Shown one piece after another: positions 36,643 through 45,756 of a stretch of DNA of 64,000 bases. The notes below the pieces were generated by a model. The model made no database searches and was not told the origin of the DNA. It was given only the letters and a program-made list of their open reading frames with translations. Position 1 is the stretch's first letter, and each line of letters begins with the position of its first letter. Origin of the DNA: Vibrio nereis NBRC 15637 (GTDB taxonomy: Bacteria > Pseudomonadota > Gammaproteobacteria > Enterobacterales > Vibrionaceae); the NCBI RefSeq assembly GCF_001591105.1, contig NZ_BCUD01000001.1, positions 186,001 through 250,000 of the forward strand. Direction: 5' to 3'. Made by a program: the position numbers and the translations under genes.

Positions 36643-36963
36643 GTGGCTGAATTTAAATACAAGAATTTGTCTCAAGAAGAACAAGACAAGCTAGATGCAG
36701 CGGTATTTCGTCGTTTGTTGACTCATTTAGACGACAATAAAGACGTGCAAAACATCGACCTAATGATTCTTGCAGGGTTCTGCCGTAACTGTTTTAGCAA
36801 ATGGTATAAAGCTGAAGCAGAGAACCAAGGCTTAGAGCTGGATATTGATGACGCGCGTGAACGTGTATATGGCATGACTTACGACGAGTGGAAACAAAAC
36901 CATCAGCCAGCCGCAACGCCAGAGCAGTTGGCAGCGTTCGAAGCCCGCCAAAATAAAAAGTAA
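36643..36963 (+). CDS. DUF1244 family protein
   Basis: A small cytosolic protein of the DUF1244 family, 106 residues, function unknown. Its hallmark is ILAGFCRNCFSKWY, with a Cys-x-x-Cys pair that could bind metal, preceded by FRRLLTHLDDNKDVQNIDLM. It starts at GTG 36643, because AAGGTGAG at 36631-36638 is then a well-placed ribosome site; a GTG at 36634 would add three residues but lies on that site. It lies alone between two terminators. Confidence 0.82.
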   Translation: MAEFKYKNLSQEEQDKLDAAVFRRLLTHLDDNKDVQNIDLMILAGFCRNCFSKWYKAEAENQGLELDIDDARERVYGMTYDEWKQNHQPAATPEQLAAFEARQNKK

Positions 36964-36979
36964 GCGCGCTATTAAAAAT

Positions 36980-37010
36980 GAAACGCCACTCTTGATGGAG
37001 TGGCGTTTTC
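36980..37010. terminator. Terminator between DUF1244 and cysteine-enzyme genes
   Basis: An 11-base stem AAACGCCACTC with GAGTGGCGTTT and six-base loop lies between convergent genes. The flanks are A-rich on the left and T-rich on the right, so it may act in both directions. Confidence 0.88.
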
Positions 37011-37041
37011 ATATCTGGCGTTGTTAACGGTTTAAGAATAA

Positions 37042-38109
37042 TTAATTTATATGTCCAGTGACTTCAAAGCTTTCTAGCTGCGCCGCGTACGGTTGTAAAT
37101 CACCAATATTCTCTTTCACCCACTCAGGGTTATAGTAAGTGTCTAGATAGCGTTCCCCGCTGTCACACAGCAAGGTTACGATAGAGCCTGTTTCGCCTTT
37201 GGCTTTCATTTCGCTTGCTAGCTGCAGGACGCCATATAAATTTGTTCCAGTTGATGCCCCGACTTTACGGCCAAGAATTTTTTCGAGCCAGTGCGCGGTA
37301 GCCACAGACGCCGCGTCTGGCACTTTTCGCATTTCATCGATCACTCCAGGAATAAAGCTTGGCTCTACTCTTGGGCGGCCAATCCCTTCTATTTTGCTGC
37401 CATGATCGCCCGTTATGTCGGCATTGCGAGATTGAAAATAGTCAAAAAATACAGAGTTGTCTGGGTCAACCACACACAGTTTCGTGTCGAATTTTTGATA
37501 GCGAATAAAGCGGCCAATGGTTGCTGATGTACCGCCTGTTCCCGGGCTCATCACGATCCAGGTGGGAACAGGGTGCGCTTCCATCTTCATCTGATTAAAA
37601 ATCGAGTTGGCAATGTTGTTGTTACCACGCCAGTCTGTTGCGCGTTCTGCATAGGTAAACTGATCCATGTAGTGACCATTTAGCTCTTTTGCTAAACGTC
37701 TGGACTCCGCATAGATTTGATCGGAGCGATCGACTAGGTGTGCTTTACCACCGTAAAACTCTATCTGCTCTATTTTTTTACGCGCAGTACATTTGGGCAT
37801 CACAGCAATAAATGGTAGCCCAAGAAGTCGTGCAAAATAGGCTTCAGACACAGCCGTGCTTCCAGAAGAAGATTCGATGATCGGAGTGTCCGGACCAACC
37901 CAGCCGTTACAAATCGAGTACAGAAATAATGATCTTGCCAGCCTGTGCTTTAGTGAGCCAGTTGGGTGTGTACTTTCATCTTTCAGATAGATATCAATGC
38001 CATCGACACTGGGTAAATCTAACTTGATCAGATGGGTGTCAGCGCTACGTTGATAATCCGCTTCAATCTTTCTTACCGCATCATTAATCCAATTGTGATC
38101 AGTACACAT
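37042..38109 (-). CDS. PLP-dependent cysteine synthase-fold enzyme, likely cysteine desulfhydrase
   Basis: A fold-type II PLP enzyme of 355 residues in the cysteine synthase/cystathionine beta-synthase family. The PLP lysine is Lys54 in [45 protein letters not shown] (phosphate-binding loop) and [15 protein letters not shown] are family features. Members of this longer subgroup, often paired with an Lrp/AsnC regulator, are described as L-cysteine desulfhydrases (Cds1-like) that release sulfide. The divergent neighbour is a DecR-like cysteine regulator, which supports a role in cysteine detoxification. It is not the biosynthetic CysK/CysM type by length and motifs. The direction of the reaction in vivo is inferred. 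Confidence 0.82.
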   Translation of the reverse strand: MCTDHNWINDAVRKIEADYQRSADTHLIKLDLPSVDGIDIYLKDESTHPTGSLKHRLARSLFLYSICNGWVGPDTPIIESSSGSTAVSEAYFARLLGLPFIAVMPKCTARKKIEQIEFYGGKAHLVDRSDQIYAESRRLAKELNGHYMDQFTYAERATDWRGNNNIANSIFNQMKMEAHPVPTWIVMSPGTGGTSATIGRFIRYQKFDTKLCVVDPDNSVFFDYFQSRNADITGDHGSKIEGIGRPRVEPSFIPGVIDEMRKVPDAASVATAHWLEKILGRKVGASTGTNLYGVLQLASEMKAKGETGSIVTLLCDSGERYLDTYYNPEWVKENIGDLQPYAAQLESFEVTGHIN

Positions 38110-38233
38110 AGGGGAACTCCATAAGACTTATTATGTTGATAATTTATCTACTAGGCTGGAGAAAAGCTTTGCTATATTTGCTCAGTTTTGCTTAATTTAG
38201 AGAAAATATTTCTCTTATATTGATGGGGTATAG

Positions 38234-38701
38234 ATGGATTTAGATAAAACTGATAGGAAAATCCTCAGCTTGCTGCAGCAAGATGGCACACTGTCACTGA
38301 GTGATTTGGCAGAAGCGGTGAACTTGACCACCACGCCATGCTGGAAGCGTCTGAAAAAGCTGGAAGAGTCAGGAGTGATCGAAAAAAGAGTGGCTTTGCT
38401 GAACCCTGAAAAGTTGGATCTTTCGTTTACGGCGTTTGTATTGGTTAAAACCAGCGACCACTCCCACGAATGGTACAGTAAGTTTGTTTTAACAGCGTCG
38501 GAGTTTCCAGAGGTAATGGAGTTTTATCGTATGGCCGGCGAATACGACTACATGATGAAAGTGCTAGTGAAAGATATGCAAAGTTTTGATCGCTTTTACA
38601 AGAAGCTGGTGAACTCTGTAGAGGGTATTTCTAACGTGACGTCTACTTTTGCAATGGAACCACTCAAGTACACAACGGCATTACCACTGGGCGGAGAATA
38701 A
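38234..38701 (+). CDS. decR: Lrp/AsnC-family cysteine-responsive regulator (DecR/CyuR)
   Basis: A transcription factor of 155 residues with strong, collinear similarity to E. coli DecR (YbaO, CyuR), which activates cysteine detoxification in response to cysteine. The N-terminal helix-turn-helix is [28 protein letters not shown], and the C-terminal RAM ligand-binding domain contains [27 protein letters not shown]. The [10 protein letters not shown] recognition region is essentially that of DecR. It is divergent from the cysteine desulfhydrase-like gene across 124 bases, so that gene is the obvious target. Confidence 0.88.
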   Translation: MDLDKTDRKILSLLQQDGTLSLSDLAEAVNLTTTPCWKRLKKLEESGVIEKRVALLNPEKLDLSFTAFVLVKTSDHSHEWYSKFVLTASEFPEVMEFYRMAGEYDYMMKVLVKDMQSFDRFYKKLVNSVEGISNVTSTFAMEPLKYTTALPLGGE

Positions 38702-38724
38702 AGCTCCCCGCCAAGTTGTAGACT

Positions 38725-39585
38725 TTATTTAGTAAAACGCATTACGCCTTCTTGTACTGCTGTCGCGACCAGATCTCCTGCACGGTTGTAGATTTCGCCG
38801 CGTACTAAGCCACGAGTATTGCTCGCTGTTGGGCTATCAATTACATACAGTAACCATTCATCCATCTTAAATGGTCGGTGGAACCAGATAGAGTGGTCGA
38901 TGGTGGCCACTTGGAAATTGGGTGTCATCAGAGACACACCATGTGGGTGGAGCGCTGTCACTAAAAAGCCCCAATCGGATGCGTAACCTAACAAGTATTG
39001 GTGGATTAGGTGGTCATCAGGCACTTCGCCGTTGGCTTTAATCCAAAGATATTGTTTTGGTTCTACTTTCTCAGGTTTTAACGGGTTAACCACTGTTACT
39101 GGTCGTATTTCGATCGGCTTTTCGCCGCAAAAAACACGTTTTATGTTTTCAGGCAGGTTATGCGCAATGCGAGCAACCAGCTCTGATTCCGAAGCGTAGT
39201 TTTCTGGCCCAGGGATGTCAGGCATGGTGTTCTGGTGTTCAAAACCCGGTGCTTCACCGTGATACGATGCGGTTAAATAAAAAATCGGTCGACCATTTTG
39301 AACCGCTTTAACACGGCGTGTGCTAAAGCTGCGCCCATCTCGAAGGTTCTCGACATCATAGATGATGGGTTTTTCTGAGTCTCCTGGATACAAGAAGTAG
39401 CTATGGAAGGAGTGGACAGTACGATCGGGGTCAACGGTATAACGAGCGGCAGAAAGCGCCTGGCCAATAACCTGACCGCCATAAACTTGCGGTAAGCCTA
39501 GGTTTTCACTTTGGCCTCGAAATAGGCCTTCTTCTAACTTCTCTAATTGCAGCAAATCCAGCAGTTCGCTGAGTGGCTTACTCAT
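38725..39585 (-). CDS. tesB: Acyl-CoA thioesterase II TesB
   Basis: A double-hotdog thioesterase cleaving medium and long acyl-CoA. It has 286 residues from the ATG at 39585, the same length as E. coli TesB, and a GAGGGG ribosome site lies just upstream. Recognisable parts are [52 protein letters not shown] with the active-site aspartate, and [11 protein letters not shown]. The neighbouring ybaY and atl genes are those found beside tesB in E. coli. No unusual features. Confidence 0.95.
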   Translation of the reverse strand: MSKPLSELLDLLQLEKLEEGLFRGQSENLGLPQVYGGQVIGQALSAARYTVDPDRTVHSFHSYFLYPGDSEKPIIYDVENLRDGRSFSTRRVKAVQNGRPIFYLTASYHGEAPGFEHQNTMPDIPGPENYASESELVARIAHNLPENIKRVFCGEKPIEIRPVTVVNPLKPEKVEPKQYLWIKANGEVPDDHLIHQYLLGYASDWGFLVTALHPHGVSLMTPNFQVATIDHSIWFHRPFKMDEWLLYVIDSPTASNTRGLVRGEIYNRAGDLVATAVQEGVMRFTK

Positions 39586-39778
39586 CAATGATCCCCTCTT
39601 TACTATTATCTAACCGATTATTTTACGCACTTTAGCGATAATATAAACAGATGTTTGAGCACAATGTCATTAAGGACCTTGTTGCGTTAAAAAGCTGTCA
39701 ACACTTCACTTGATTCGATGACTTAGCACAGAACACTATCTATAATTTCTTTAAATTTAATGATTTAAGAGAGGCTTT

Positions 39779-40207
39779 ATGAAAAAGGCACTAGCACTTG
39801 TAATGTCAGTGGTATTGGGCGCGGTTTTAATGGGGTGCCAAATGTCTGAAGAACAAGTAAAAGAAGCAAAGATGGACTCCATCACGGGGACGGTATTCTA
39901 TCGTGAGCGTATCGCGCTGCCAGACAATGCCGTCGTGACCGTGAAGTTGCAAGACGTGTCTTTAGCGGATGCACCAGCCAAGGTGATCGCAGAACATAAG
40001 TTTGAAACGAATGGCGCTCAAGTCCCGTTTGATTTTGTGCTGGCATACGACACTGCGAAAATTGAAGCGCGTAATCGCTATAGCGTTAGCGCGCGCATTG
40101 AGGTTGATGGCAAGCTTAGGTTTATTACAGATACGTCTTATCAAGTGATTACTGATGCCAACACTACGGATAACGTCAACTTGCGTTTGATCTCAGCGGC
40201 ACGATAA
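39779..40207 (+). CDS. ybaY: YbaY family lipoprotein
   Basis: A secreted lipoprotein of 142 residues. The signal peptide ends in a lipobox, VLMGC, with Cys20 as the lipidated residue; residues +2 and +3 (Gln, Met) give no inner-membrane retention signal, so outer-membrane anchoring is expected. The rest is a beta-rich YbaY/type III pilotin-like domain (ITGTVFYRERIALPDNAVVTVKLQDVSLADAPA). The function is unknown. Between tesB and atl, as in E. coli. AGAGAGG precedes the ATG. Confidence 0.88.
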   Translation: MKKALALVMSVVLGAVLMGCQMSEEQVKEAKMDSITGTVFYRERIALPDNAVVTVKLQDVSLADAPAKVIAEHKFETNGAQVPFDFVLAYDTAKIEARNRYSVSARIEVDGKLRFITDTSYQVITDANTTDNVNLRLISAAR

Positions 40208-40230
40208 TCCCCTTTAATATTATTATGAAT

Positions 40231-40255
40231 AATGGCGGCTACATTGGTCGCCATT
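40231..40255. terminator. Hairpin between ybaY and atl
   Basis: AATGGCG (40231-40237) pairs with CGCCATT (40249-40255). It overlaps the last codons of the convergent atl gene and may end both transcripts. Confidence 0.55.
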
Positions 40256-40544
40256 TGTATTTTCTCAGGTTTAGCTTTCCTTCAGGTGTCACTTCAACCC
40301 CTTCTTCAATGAGTTTATCCCGCTGTCTTTTTAAATCATCGCCTTTAAGTGAAATTTTCCCTTGGCTATTAATGACGCGAAACCAAGGCAATTTGCTGTC
40401 TTTTGGTAAGTTTCCTAAAGCCTTTCCAACATGCCGTGCATATCCGGGGTAACCCGCAAATTTCGCAATTTCACCGTAAGTTGTTACTTTTCCACGCGGA
40501 ATTTGGTGAATTACAGCAAAGATTTGCGCTAAAAACTGGTCCAT
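40239..40544 (-). CDS. atl: Alkyltransferase-like DNA lesion-binding protein Atl
   Basis: A 101-residue member of the alkyltransferase-like family, related to the DNA-binding domain of O6-methylguanine methyltransferase. It keeps the helix-turn-helix and HVGKALGNLP region but has Trp54 in LPWFRVI where active methyltransferases have the acceptor cysteine in PCHRV, so it should bind and flag alkylated guanine for nucleotide excision repair without repairing it. The second histidine of that motif is Phe here, a small departure. It corresponds to E. coli atl (ybaZ), next to ybaY. Confidence 0.9.
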   Translation of the reverse strand: MDQFLAQIFAVIHQIPRGKVTTYGEIAKFAGYPGYARHVGKALGNLPKDSKLPWFRVINSQGKISLKGDDLKRQRDKLIEEGVEVTPEGKLNLRKYKWRPM

Positions 40545-40594
40545 AATGAATTTGTCCTTGGTATAAAAGTTCCAGGAAGGGATAAGGAGAGGGC

Positions 40595-41335
40595 ATGGTA
40601 TTTTCTACATTTCAGTTCATTGTGACAACTCTATTAGCGGTGGTATGTGCACGGGCTATCAGCTTAAGTGAAGGTGATATTCCGGTGCTTGCTTTACTCA
40701 TACCTGCTCTTTGGGTATTGCCTCAGGGAGGCATTGTAGGGCTGGTGCTTATGGCCGCTATGACCGCTTACGGTTTAACCTTGCCGTATCAACCTATCGC
40801 GTTATCTGTAAGCGTATGGGTGTTATTTCCATTATTGATGGTTGTTTTCTCTAAGCGAAGCAGCTTGGGTGTTTTGTTAACCTCTGCGTTGATTGTTGTC
40901 ACGCTGCAAGTCGGGATTATGGTGACACAGATTGGCGGGAAGCTCGCTGGTGAACCAATAGTCACGGTAATCCAGCTTTTGACCGTTGTTGTTATTTGGT
41001 GGGCGGCGAATCATTGGAAACCTTCGAATAGACACAGTTGGTGGGTGTTGGGACTCATTCTTCCTCTTTGGATTGCAGACTTGTCATACGCCGCGTTGGT
41101 GGCGTTGTCGGTAACAGGTATTATTGCCTCTATGGAGAGTTTGTCGAAGTTAAAGAGCTTCAAATGGTCTAAATTGTTGTGTTGGACTTTGCCCACAGTT
41201 GGTTTTGCCGCTTTAGTCGTTTCTCCAAGTGTCGAAGTTCCTAACCCCGTTTTTGTTGTTTGGCTTTGCTTACTAGCGACAGCCTGGATGACGGATTACA
41301 TCTTACGAAGTGTTGAAGAAGAGCAAGATGTATGA
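40595..41335 (+). CDS. Multi-span membrane protein, unknown function
   Basis: A 246-residue, very hydrophobic protein with about eight predicted membrane spans and short polar loops; Trp is frequent in the later spans (VVIWWAANHWKPSNRHSWWVLGLILPLW). It ends in an acidic tail (VEEEQDV) likely in the cytoplasm. No transport or enzyme motif is recognisable. The gene starts 50 bases from the divergent atl start, with AGGAGAGGG before the ATG. It is followed by the ffs region. I do not recognise the family. Confidence 0.65.
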   Translation: MVFSTFQFIVTTLLAVVCARAISLSEGDIPVLALLIPALWVLPQGGIVGLVLMAAMTAYGLTLPYQPIALSVSVWVLFPLLMVVFSKRSSLGVLLTSALIVVTLQVGIMVTQIGGKLAGEPIVTVIQLLTVVVIWWAANHWKPSNRHSWWVLGLILPLWIADLSYAALVALSVTGIIASMESLSKLKSFKWSKLLCWTLPTVGFAALVVSPSVEVPNPVFVVWLCLLATAWMTDYILRSVEEEQDV

Positions 41336-41457
41336 ATTGTAAAGCTTAATGACCAAGGCTTTCATTTCAACGTGAATGTAAAATACACAAAAATTTCGGT
41401 TTATGGTTACTTACCAAGCAGTTAAACTAAAAATGTCATTTTTCTTTGGTAACGCGC

Positions 41458-41486
41458 TTGAAATACAGGGTGGGATGCTTGATAAT
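41458..41486 (+). promoter_or_regulatory. Promoter of ffs (4.5S RNA)
   Basis: A -35 TTGAAA (41458-41463) and -10 GATAAT (41481-41486) are separated by exactly 17 bases. Initiation near 41493 would give a precursor with a leader of about 30 bases containing the hairpin CCTTAGC-GAT-GCTAAGG (41497-41513), to be trimmed as in E. coli. Confidence 0.7.
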
Positions 41487-41524
41487 CCTCATCACTCCTT
41501 AGCGATGCTAAGGAAAACGAATCT

Positions 41525-41632
41525 ATGGAGGCTCTGGTCCTCCCGCAACAATAGCTCGTGAACTCGGTCAGGTCCGGAAGGAAGCAGCCGCAGCGAGTGA
41601 CTTGTGTGCCGGGATGTGGCTGGGGCTTCCAC
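41525..41632 (+). ncRNA. ffs: Signal recognition particle 4.5S RNA
   Basis: A hairpin RNA of about 108 bases that binds Ffh and targets nascent membrane proteins to the translocon. The conserved apical loop GGTCAGGTCCGGAAGGAAGCAGCC (split across 41567-41590) is unchanged from E. coli, as are CTCCCGCAAC on the 5' side and GTGTGCCGGGATGT on the 3' side. The outer stem pairs TGGAGGCTC with GGGCTTCCA. The ends are estimated from this pairing. Open frames crossing it are chance. Confidence 0.95.
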
Positions 41633-41639
41633 CCCTTGG

Positions 41640-41668
41640 AAAAGCCGCTTTTATTAGCGGATTTTTGC
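41640..41668 (+). terminator. Terminator after ffs
   Basis: A short stem CCGCT (41646-41650) with AGCGG (41657-41661), preceded by four A and followed by five T. Confidence 0.75.
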
Positions 41669-41846
41669 TATCTGAAATTTCGCAAAGTCTAATATTTTAT
41701 CCGTACAGGCATTCACGATTAGGTCGTTGCGGCCAATCTTTAGAGTGTGCCGTGTTTGCGGGTAAGCATAATTACGAAAATCTTCTCGATCGTGTTAACA
41801 CAACGCATTAACATACACCAAAGTCTTTATTTTCAAGTGGTAATTT

Positions 41847-42176
41847 ATGTCTTGTCCTCCATGCCCCAACTGTCAATCTGAGTATGTATACCAAGATCAG
41901 AGCAACCTTGTGTGCCCTGAATGCGGCCATGAATGGAATCCCTCAGATGTTGAAGAAGCATTCAGTGTTCATGATGCAAATGGCACACTTTTGGCGGAAG
42001 GTGACAAAGTAACGCTCGCCAAAGATCTCAAAGTTAAAGGTAGCTCGCTGGTACTAAAAATTGGTACTAAAGCGGTTGTTAGACGGATTGTTGAAGGCAA
42101 GGATCATCAACTCGACTGCAAAGTAGATGGAACAGGCGAGATGATGGTGACAGCCAAATTTGTAAAGAAAGCCTAA
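41847..42176 (+). CDS. yjdM: Zinc-ribbon protein YjdM (PhnA family)
   Basis: A small cytosolic protein of 109 residues. An N-terminal zinc ribbon CPPCPNC...CPEC (cysteines at 3, 6, 9 and around 23-26) is followed by a SH3-like PhnA domain (LAEGDKVTLAKDLKVKGSSLVLKIGTKAVVRRI). It matches YjdM, historically PhnA, of E. coli; despite the name it is not required for phosphonate use and its function is open. It is monocistronic and convergent with the LysR gene at 42194. Confidence 0.9.
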   Translation: MSCPPCPNCQSEYVYQDQSNLVCPECGHEWNPSDVEEAFSVHDANGTLLAEGDKVTLAKDLKVKGSSLVLKIGTKAVVRRIVEGKDHQLDCKVDGTGEMMVTAKFVKKA

Positions 42177-42193
42177 GCTATACTGATCGCTCA

Positions 42194-43189
42194 TTATTCT
42201 TCGCTTTTCCCTATTGTCGGCTGGTGGTGTGCATTTTGAATCACGTTCAATGTGTCACGCACCAGCTTTTGCGTTTGTTGTTTGAGTAAGCGAACAAAAT
42301 GCACCTCGATATCGTTTAGTGAAACGGTTTCGGGTGTTACGAGATACATCTCTGTAACGGGTAGTGATTCGTATGGTGGTAGCGGCCACAATAATCCCTG
42401 TGCCACGTAGGGCTTCGCGCTCTCAACGGTGAGTGCGCCAAAACCGATACCCGCCATTATCATGCGGCGAACTTCCTCTAGGTTTGATGAAACCGCAACG
42501 AGCTTCCCCCAAAATTGTTGTTGTTCGCGAAAGTGCGCAATGGCATCCAACCCCTCCCCAGGCTGGTCACTTTCAAACGAGATATAAGGTAAGCCTTTAA
42601 TCTCTTCTAGCGTCAGATCATCGCGGCCAAAGTAAGGGTGAGTGCGCCCGCAATAAAAGCCCATTTGTTCGTAACCGAGAAAATCACAGCGAATGCCTGT
42701 TTTGGCAATTTTCTTGTTGCTTAATCCAATCCTTAATAATCCATCCGCAACGTGGCTGACGATATCGGCGCTAGGGTGGGTATTCACATTAAAAATGACG
42801 TTAGGAAATAGTGAGTGGTATTGCGTCAGAGTGGCATCAAACGCAGTACATTGCAGGTGGCTGGCGATTTCAATGATCAATTCCCCTTGAATATTATCCG
42901 TTTGATCGACGAATTGATCGGCCATATTGCCGATGATTCGGCTGACCGAAGAGGCATACTCGTACACACGCATCCCGTGAAGAGTGAGAGAAAAAACGCC
43001 TTTTTTGCGCAAAATTAGTCGCTTGTCTACGTGTTCTTCAAGCCGCTTTAATGCATTGCTGACACTGGGCTGGCTGAGAGATAGCTTACGGGCTGCGGCG
43101 CTGATACCGCCTTCGTTAACGATGGTTAGAAAGGTATACAGCAAGTTCCAGTCTAGGTTACGCAGCAGTCGGTCTTTCGCATTAAGCAT
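42194..43189 (-). CDS. LysR-family regulator of the dgcN-dgcA operon (DgcR-like)
   Basis: A LysR-type transcription factor of 331 residues. The N-terminal winged helix is at about 12-70 (LLYTFLTIVNEGGISAAARKLSLSQPSVSNALKRLEEHV), followed by the two-lobed periplasmic-binding-like effector domain to about 310. It is divergent, across 192 bases, from an amino-acid importer operon that ends in dgcN-dgcA. In described D-glutamate operons of marine proteobacteria a LysR regulator, DgcR, occupies this position and responds to D-glutamate. The role here is inferred from that context. Confidence 0.85.
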   Translation of the reverse strand: MLNAKDRLLRNLDWNLLYTFLTIVNEGGISAAARKLSLSQPSVSNALKRLEEHVDKRLILRKKGVFSLTLHGMRVYEYASSVSRIIGNMADQFVDQTDNIQGELIIEIASHLQCTAFDATLTQYHSLFPNVIFNVNTHPSADIVSHVADGLLRIGLSNKKIAKTGIRCDFLGYEQMGFYCGRTHPYFGRDDLTLEEIKGLPYISFESDQPGEGLDAIAHFREQQQFWGKLVAVSSNLEEVRRMIMAGIGFGALTVESAKPYVAQGLLWPLPPYESLPVTEMYLVTPETVSLNDIEVHFVRLLKQQTQKLVRDTLNVIQNAHHQPTIGKSEE

Positions 43190-43215
43190 GGGGTTCGTTC
43201 CTTGAATTTCTTATC

Positions 43216-43232
43216 CATAGCGACAGGCTATG
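43216..43232. promoter_or_regulatory. Palindrome in the LysR/importer divergent region
   Basis: CATAGC-GACAG-GCTATG lies 27 bases upstream of the LysR start codon, in the region shared with the importer operon. It is a candidate site for the LysR-type regulator. Confidence 0.45.
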
Positions 43233-43381
43233 TATATCATACTTATTCATCATTTTGGATATTAACGTTTTTTTAACATACTCAATAACGTCCTTGTAAT
43301 CGTTTGCTGAAATGAAAGGAAGTCGTTTTCACAGTGAACGAGAGTCCAGAATTCAACCATAACAAAACTAGAAGGGAATCC

Positions 43382-44164
43382 ATGATGGCAAAAGGAAAAT
43401 TATTAGGTGCTTTGCTTGCTAGCTCAGTGGCGTTGACTGCATCAGTCAGTGCCAGCGCGGAAACGATTAGAATTGGCACCGAAGGCGCATACCCTCCATT
43501 TAACTATTATACGTCAGACGGTCAGTTGGCTGGGTTCGATATCGAAATTGGTAAAGCACTCTGTGCAGAGATGAAAGTGGAATGTGAGTTTGTTGCGCAG
43601 GATTGGGATGGCATTATTCCAGCGCTTTTGGCGGGTAAATACGACATGATTCTTGCCTCGATGTTCATTACTGATGCGCGTAAAAAGCAGGTCTCATTTA
43701 GTGAACCTTACCAGGCTTCTGCGATGACTTTTGTTGTCGATAAACGCTCGGGAATCAAAGATGTTTCCCCTGAAGCGATGAAAGGGATGATTATTGGTGC
43801 GCAAGGCTCGACTACACAAGCCGAGTATCTACTGGCGAAGTACCCAGACTCAGATGTGCGTTTATACCCAACGCAGGATGCAGTGAACCTTGATTTGGTG
43901 AGTGGTCGTATTGATGCTCAGGCAGGCGATATTATGCCGATGACCGACTGGTTGAGCTCTGAAGATGGTGCATGCTGTACAAAAGTGGGTGAATTGATTA
44001 CTGATCGTGAATACGTGGGTGACGGTGTGGGCATCGCATTGCGCAAAGAAGACCAAGCTCTTCGTCAGCGTGTTGATCAGGCATTGGCAAACATCATCAA
44101 AGAGGGCACTTATCAGAAAATTAATGACGAGTTCTTTTCGATTAACTTGCTGACGCTTAAATAA
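43382..44164 (+). CDS. Amino-acid ABC transporter substrate-binding protein
   Basis: A periplasmic solute-binding protein of family 3 (polar amino acids), 260 residues. The signal peptide (about residues 1-25, ending SASAE) is followed by TIRIGTEGAYPPFNYYTSDGQLAGFDIEIGKALCAEM, the family signature, and DWDGIIPALLAGKYDMILASMFITDAR. Paired cysteines (CAEMKVEC and ACC near residue 215) fit ArgT/HisJ-type proteins. The first of two adjacent ATG codons is used, with GAAGGG upstream. As the first gene of the dgc operon it presumably captures D-glutamate or a related amino acid; specificity cannot be read from sequence alone. Confidence 0.88.
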   Translation: MMAKGKLLGALLASSVALTASVSASAETIRIGTEGAYPPFNYYTSDGQLAGFDIEIGKALCAEMKVECEFVAQDWDGIIPALLAGKYDMILASMFITDARKKQVSFSEPYQASAMTFVVDKRSGIKDVSPEAMKGMIIGAQGSTTQAEYLLAKYPDSDVRLYPTQDAVNLDLVSGRIDAQAGDIMPMTDWLSSEDGACCTKVGELITDREYVGDGVGIALRKEDQALRQRVDQALANIIKEGTYQKINDEFFSINLLTLK

Positions 44165-44226
44165 GCTGGCCTCAATGTGGCGGCTTTGGTCGCCACTGAG
44201 TTGTAAATCATAAAGAGAGCAACGTG

Positions 44227-44943
44227 ATGGATTATCTGACGTATCTGAGTTTAGGTGATAGTGGCTGGGGTGACGAGCTGCTGAAGGGACTGGTTGTCAC
44301 TCTTGGCTTAGCACTGTGTGCTTTACCTGTAGGGCTGGTTATAGGAACAGGCGTGGCGGCACTGTCGATCAGTGTGAACAAAAGCTATCGCTGGTTTGCC
44401 AATGTCTACACGACGGTTCTGCGTGGCCTCCCGGAGCTATTGACGCTATTCATCATCTACCACGGGGTCGGTCTTCTTATCAACAATACGCTGAAATGGC
44501 TTGATCCGAGTAACGGCTTTTTCGAGTTGAATCCATTTGGTGCGGGCGTTATTGCATTGGGCTTAGTATTCAGCGCTTATGCAGCGGAAGTGTTGCGCGG
44601 CGCATGGAAAGCCATGGATAAAGGCCAGCGTGAGGCTGGATATTCGCTTGCGATGACCCGAATGCAGATCTTTTGGTTTATCGAGCGTCCACAATTACTG
44701 CGCTTGGCATTGCCAGGCTTGGGTAACCTTTGGATCAACTTACTTAAGGATACGGCGTTGGTGTCAGTCATTGCACTTGATGATCTGATGCGTGCGGCCA
44801 ATATTGCGGTTGGCGCGACTAAAAAGCCGTTTTTATTTTACCTTACGGTTTGTCTTGCCTATTGGGCTGTGTGCGTATGCTGCGAAAGGTTGTTAGCTGT
44901 AATGGAAGAGCATTCTAAACGCGGCGTTCGCGTGAGTCGATAA
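44227..44943 (+). CDS. Amino-acid ABC transporter permease (first)
   Basis: An inner-membrane permease of the HisQ/GlnP class, 238 residues with about five spans. The EAA loop that docks with the ATPase is recognisable (KAMDKGQREAGYSLAMTRMQIFWFIERPQLLRLALPGLGN). The ATG at 44227 is preferred to the GTG three bases earlier. It follows the binding-protein gene by 62 bases and precedes the second permease by 11. No ATPase gene is in this operon. Confidence 0.88.
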   Translation: MDYLTYLSLGDSGWGDELLKGLVVTLGLALCALPVGLVIGTGVAALSISVNKSYRWFANVYTTVLRGLPELLTLFIIYHGVGLLINNTLKWLDPSNGFFELNPFGAGVIALGLVFSAYAAEVLRGAWKAMDKGQREAGYSLAMTRMQIFWFIERPQLLRLALPGLGNLWINLLKDTALVSVIALDDLMRAANIAVGATKKPFLFYLTVCLAYWAVCVCCERLLAVMEEHSKRGVRVSR

Positions 44944-44954
44944 GGGGGAAGGTT

Positions 44955-45674
44955 ATGATGGATTTTATTGCTAAAGTGGCTCCGATGTTACTGGATGGAG
45001 CGTGGATAACACTCAAAATTACCTTCATATCGGTGTCTTTGGCGGCACTACTGGCGTTGCCTATGTCGATATTGCGTATCCAGTCCTCGCGCGTTTATCG
45101 CTGGCCTGTGAAGCTATTTATCTCTTTCTTTCGTGGCACGCCGCTCATCGCTCAATTGTTTTTGTTGTATTACGGCTCAGGACAGTTCCGTCCTTGGTTG
45201 ATGGATATGGGGCTATGGACATTCTTCAGAGATCCCGTTAACTGCGCGATGCTGGTGTTTACCCTCAATTCACTAGCCTATCAGACTGAGATTTTGCGCG
45301 GTGCTATTCAATCTGTAGACGCTGGCGAGATTGAAGCGGCTAAATCTATGGGTATGCATAACAGCCTGCTTTATAAACATATTGTCTTACCACTGGCTTA
45401 TCGAATTGCTTTTCCAGCTTTGGGTAACGAGTGCATTTTAATGCTCAAAGGCGGAGCCGTTGCGAGTGTGATCACCGTGATGGATCTGATGGGACAGACC
45501 CGACGCGCATTTTCTCAGACGTTTGATATTTCGACTTACTTTCTGGCGGCAGCAATGTACTTAATTATTGCAACTCTGTTTGTAATGGCATGGCGTCAGG
45601 CAGAACGTTACTTATACCGTCATCAAATTCAGCGAACGCCGGGCGCGAAATCTGTGACCGCCGCCGCGACCTAA
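44955..45674 (+). CDS. Amino-acid ABC transporter permease (second)
   Basis: Second inner-membrane permease (HisM class), 239 residues with about five spans. It contains the N-terminal ITLKITFISVSLAALLALPMS, SFFRGTPLIAQLFLLYYG, and an EAA loop, SVDAGEIEAAKSMGMHNSLLYKHIVLPLAYRIAFPALGN. AAGGGGG precedes the tandem ATG codons at 44955 and 44958; either may be used. It would form a heterodimer with the preceding permease and requires an ATPase encoded elsewhere. dgcN follows after 82 bases. Confidence 0.88.
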   Translation: MMDFIAKVAPMLLDGAWITLKITFISVSLAALLALPMSILRIQSSRVYRWPVKLFISFFRGTPLIAQLFLLYYGSGQFRPWLMDMGLWTFFRDPVNCAMLVFTLNSLAYQTEILRGAIQSVDAGEIEAAKSMGMHNSLLYKHIVLPLAYRIAFPALGNECILMLKGGAVASVITVMDLMGQTRRAFSQTFDISTYFLAAAMYLIIATLFVMAWRQAERYLYRHQIQRTPGAKSVTAAAT

Positions 45675-45756
45675 TTTTTAAACCTTACTACAACCAGTTG
45701 GCAACGGGAGTTAAGGCTCTTGTGGGCTCGTTTTGACTATAAAAAGGATCGACACA

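Noticed and set aside
41602..41811. 69-codon frame overlapping the 4.5S RNA
   Set aside because: The sequence is constrained by the RNA; the frame begins inside it and runs through its terminator.
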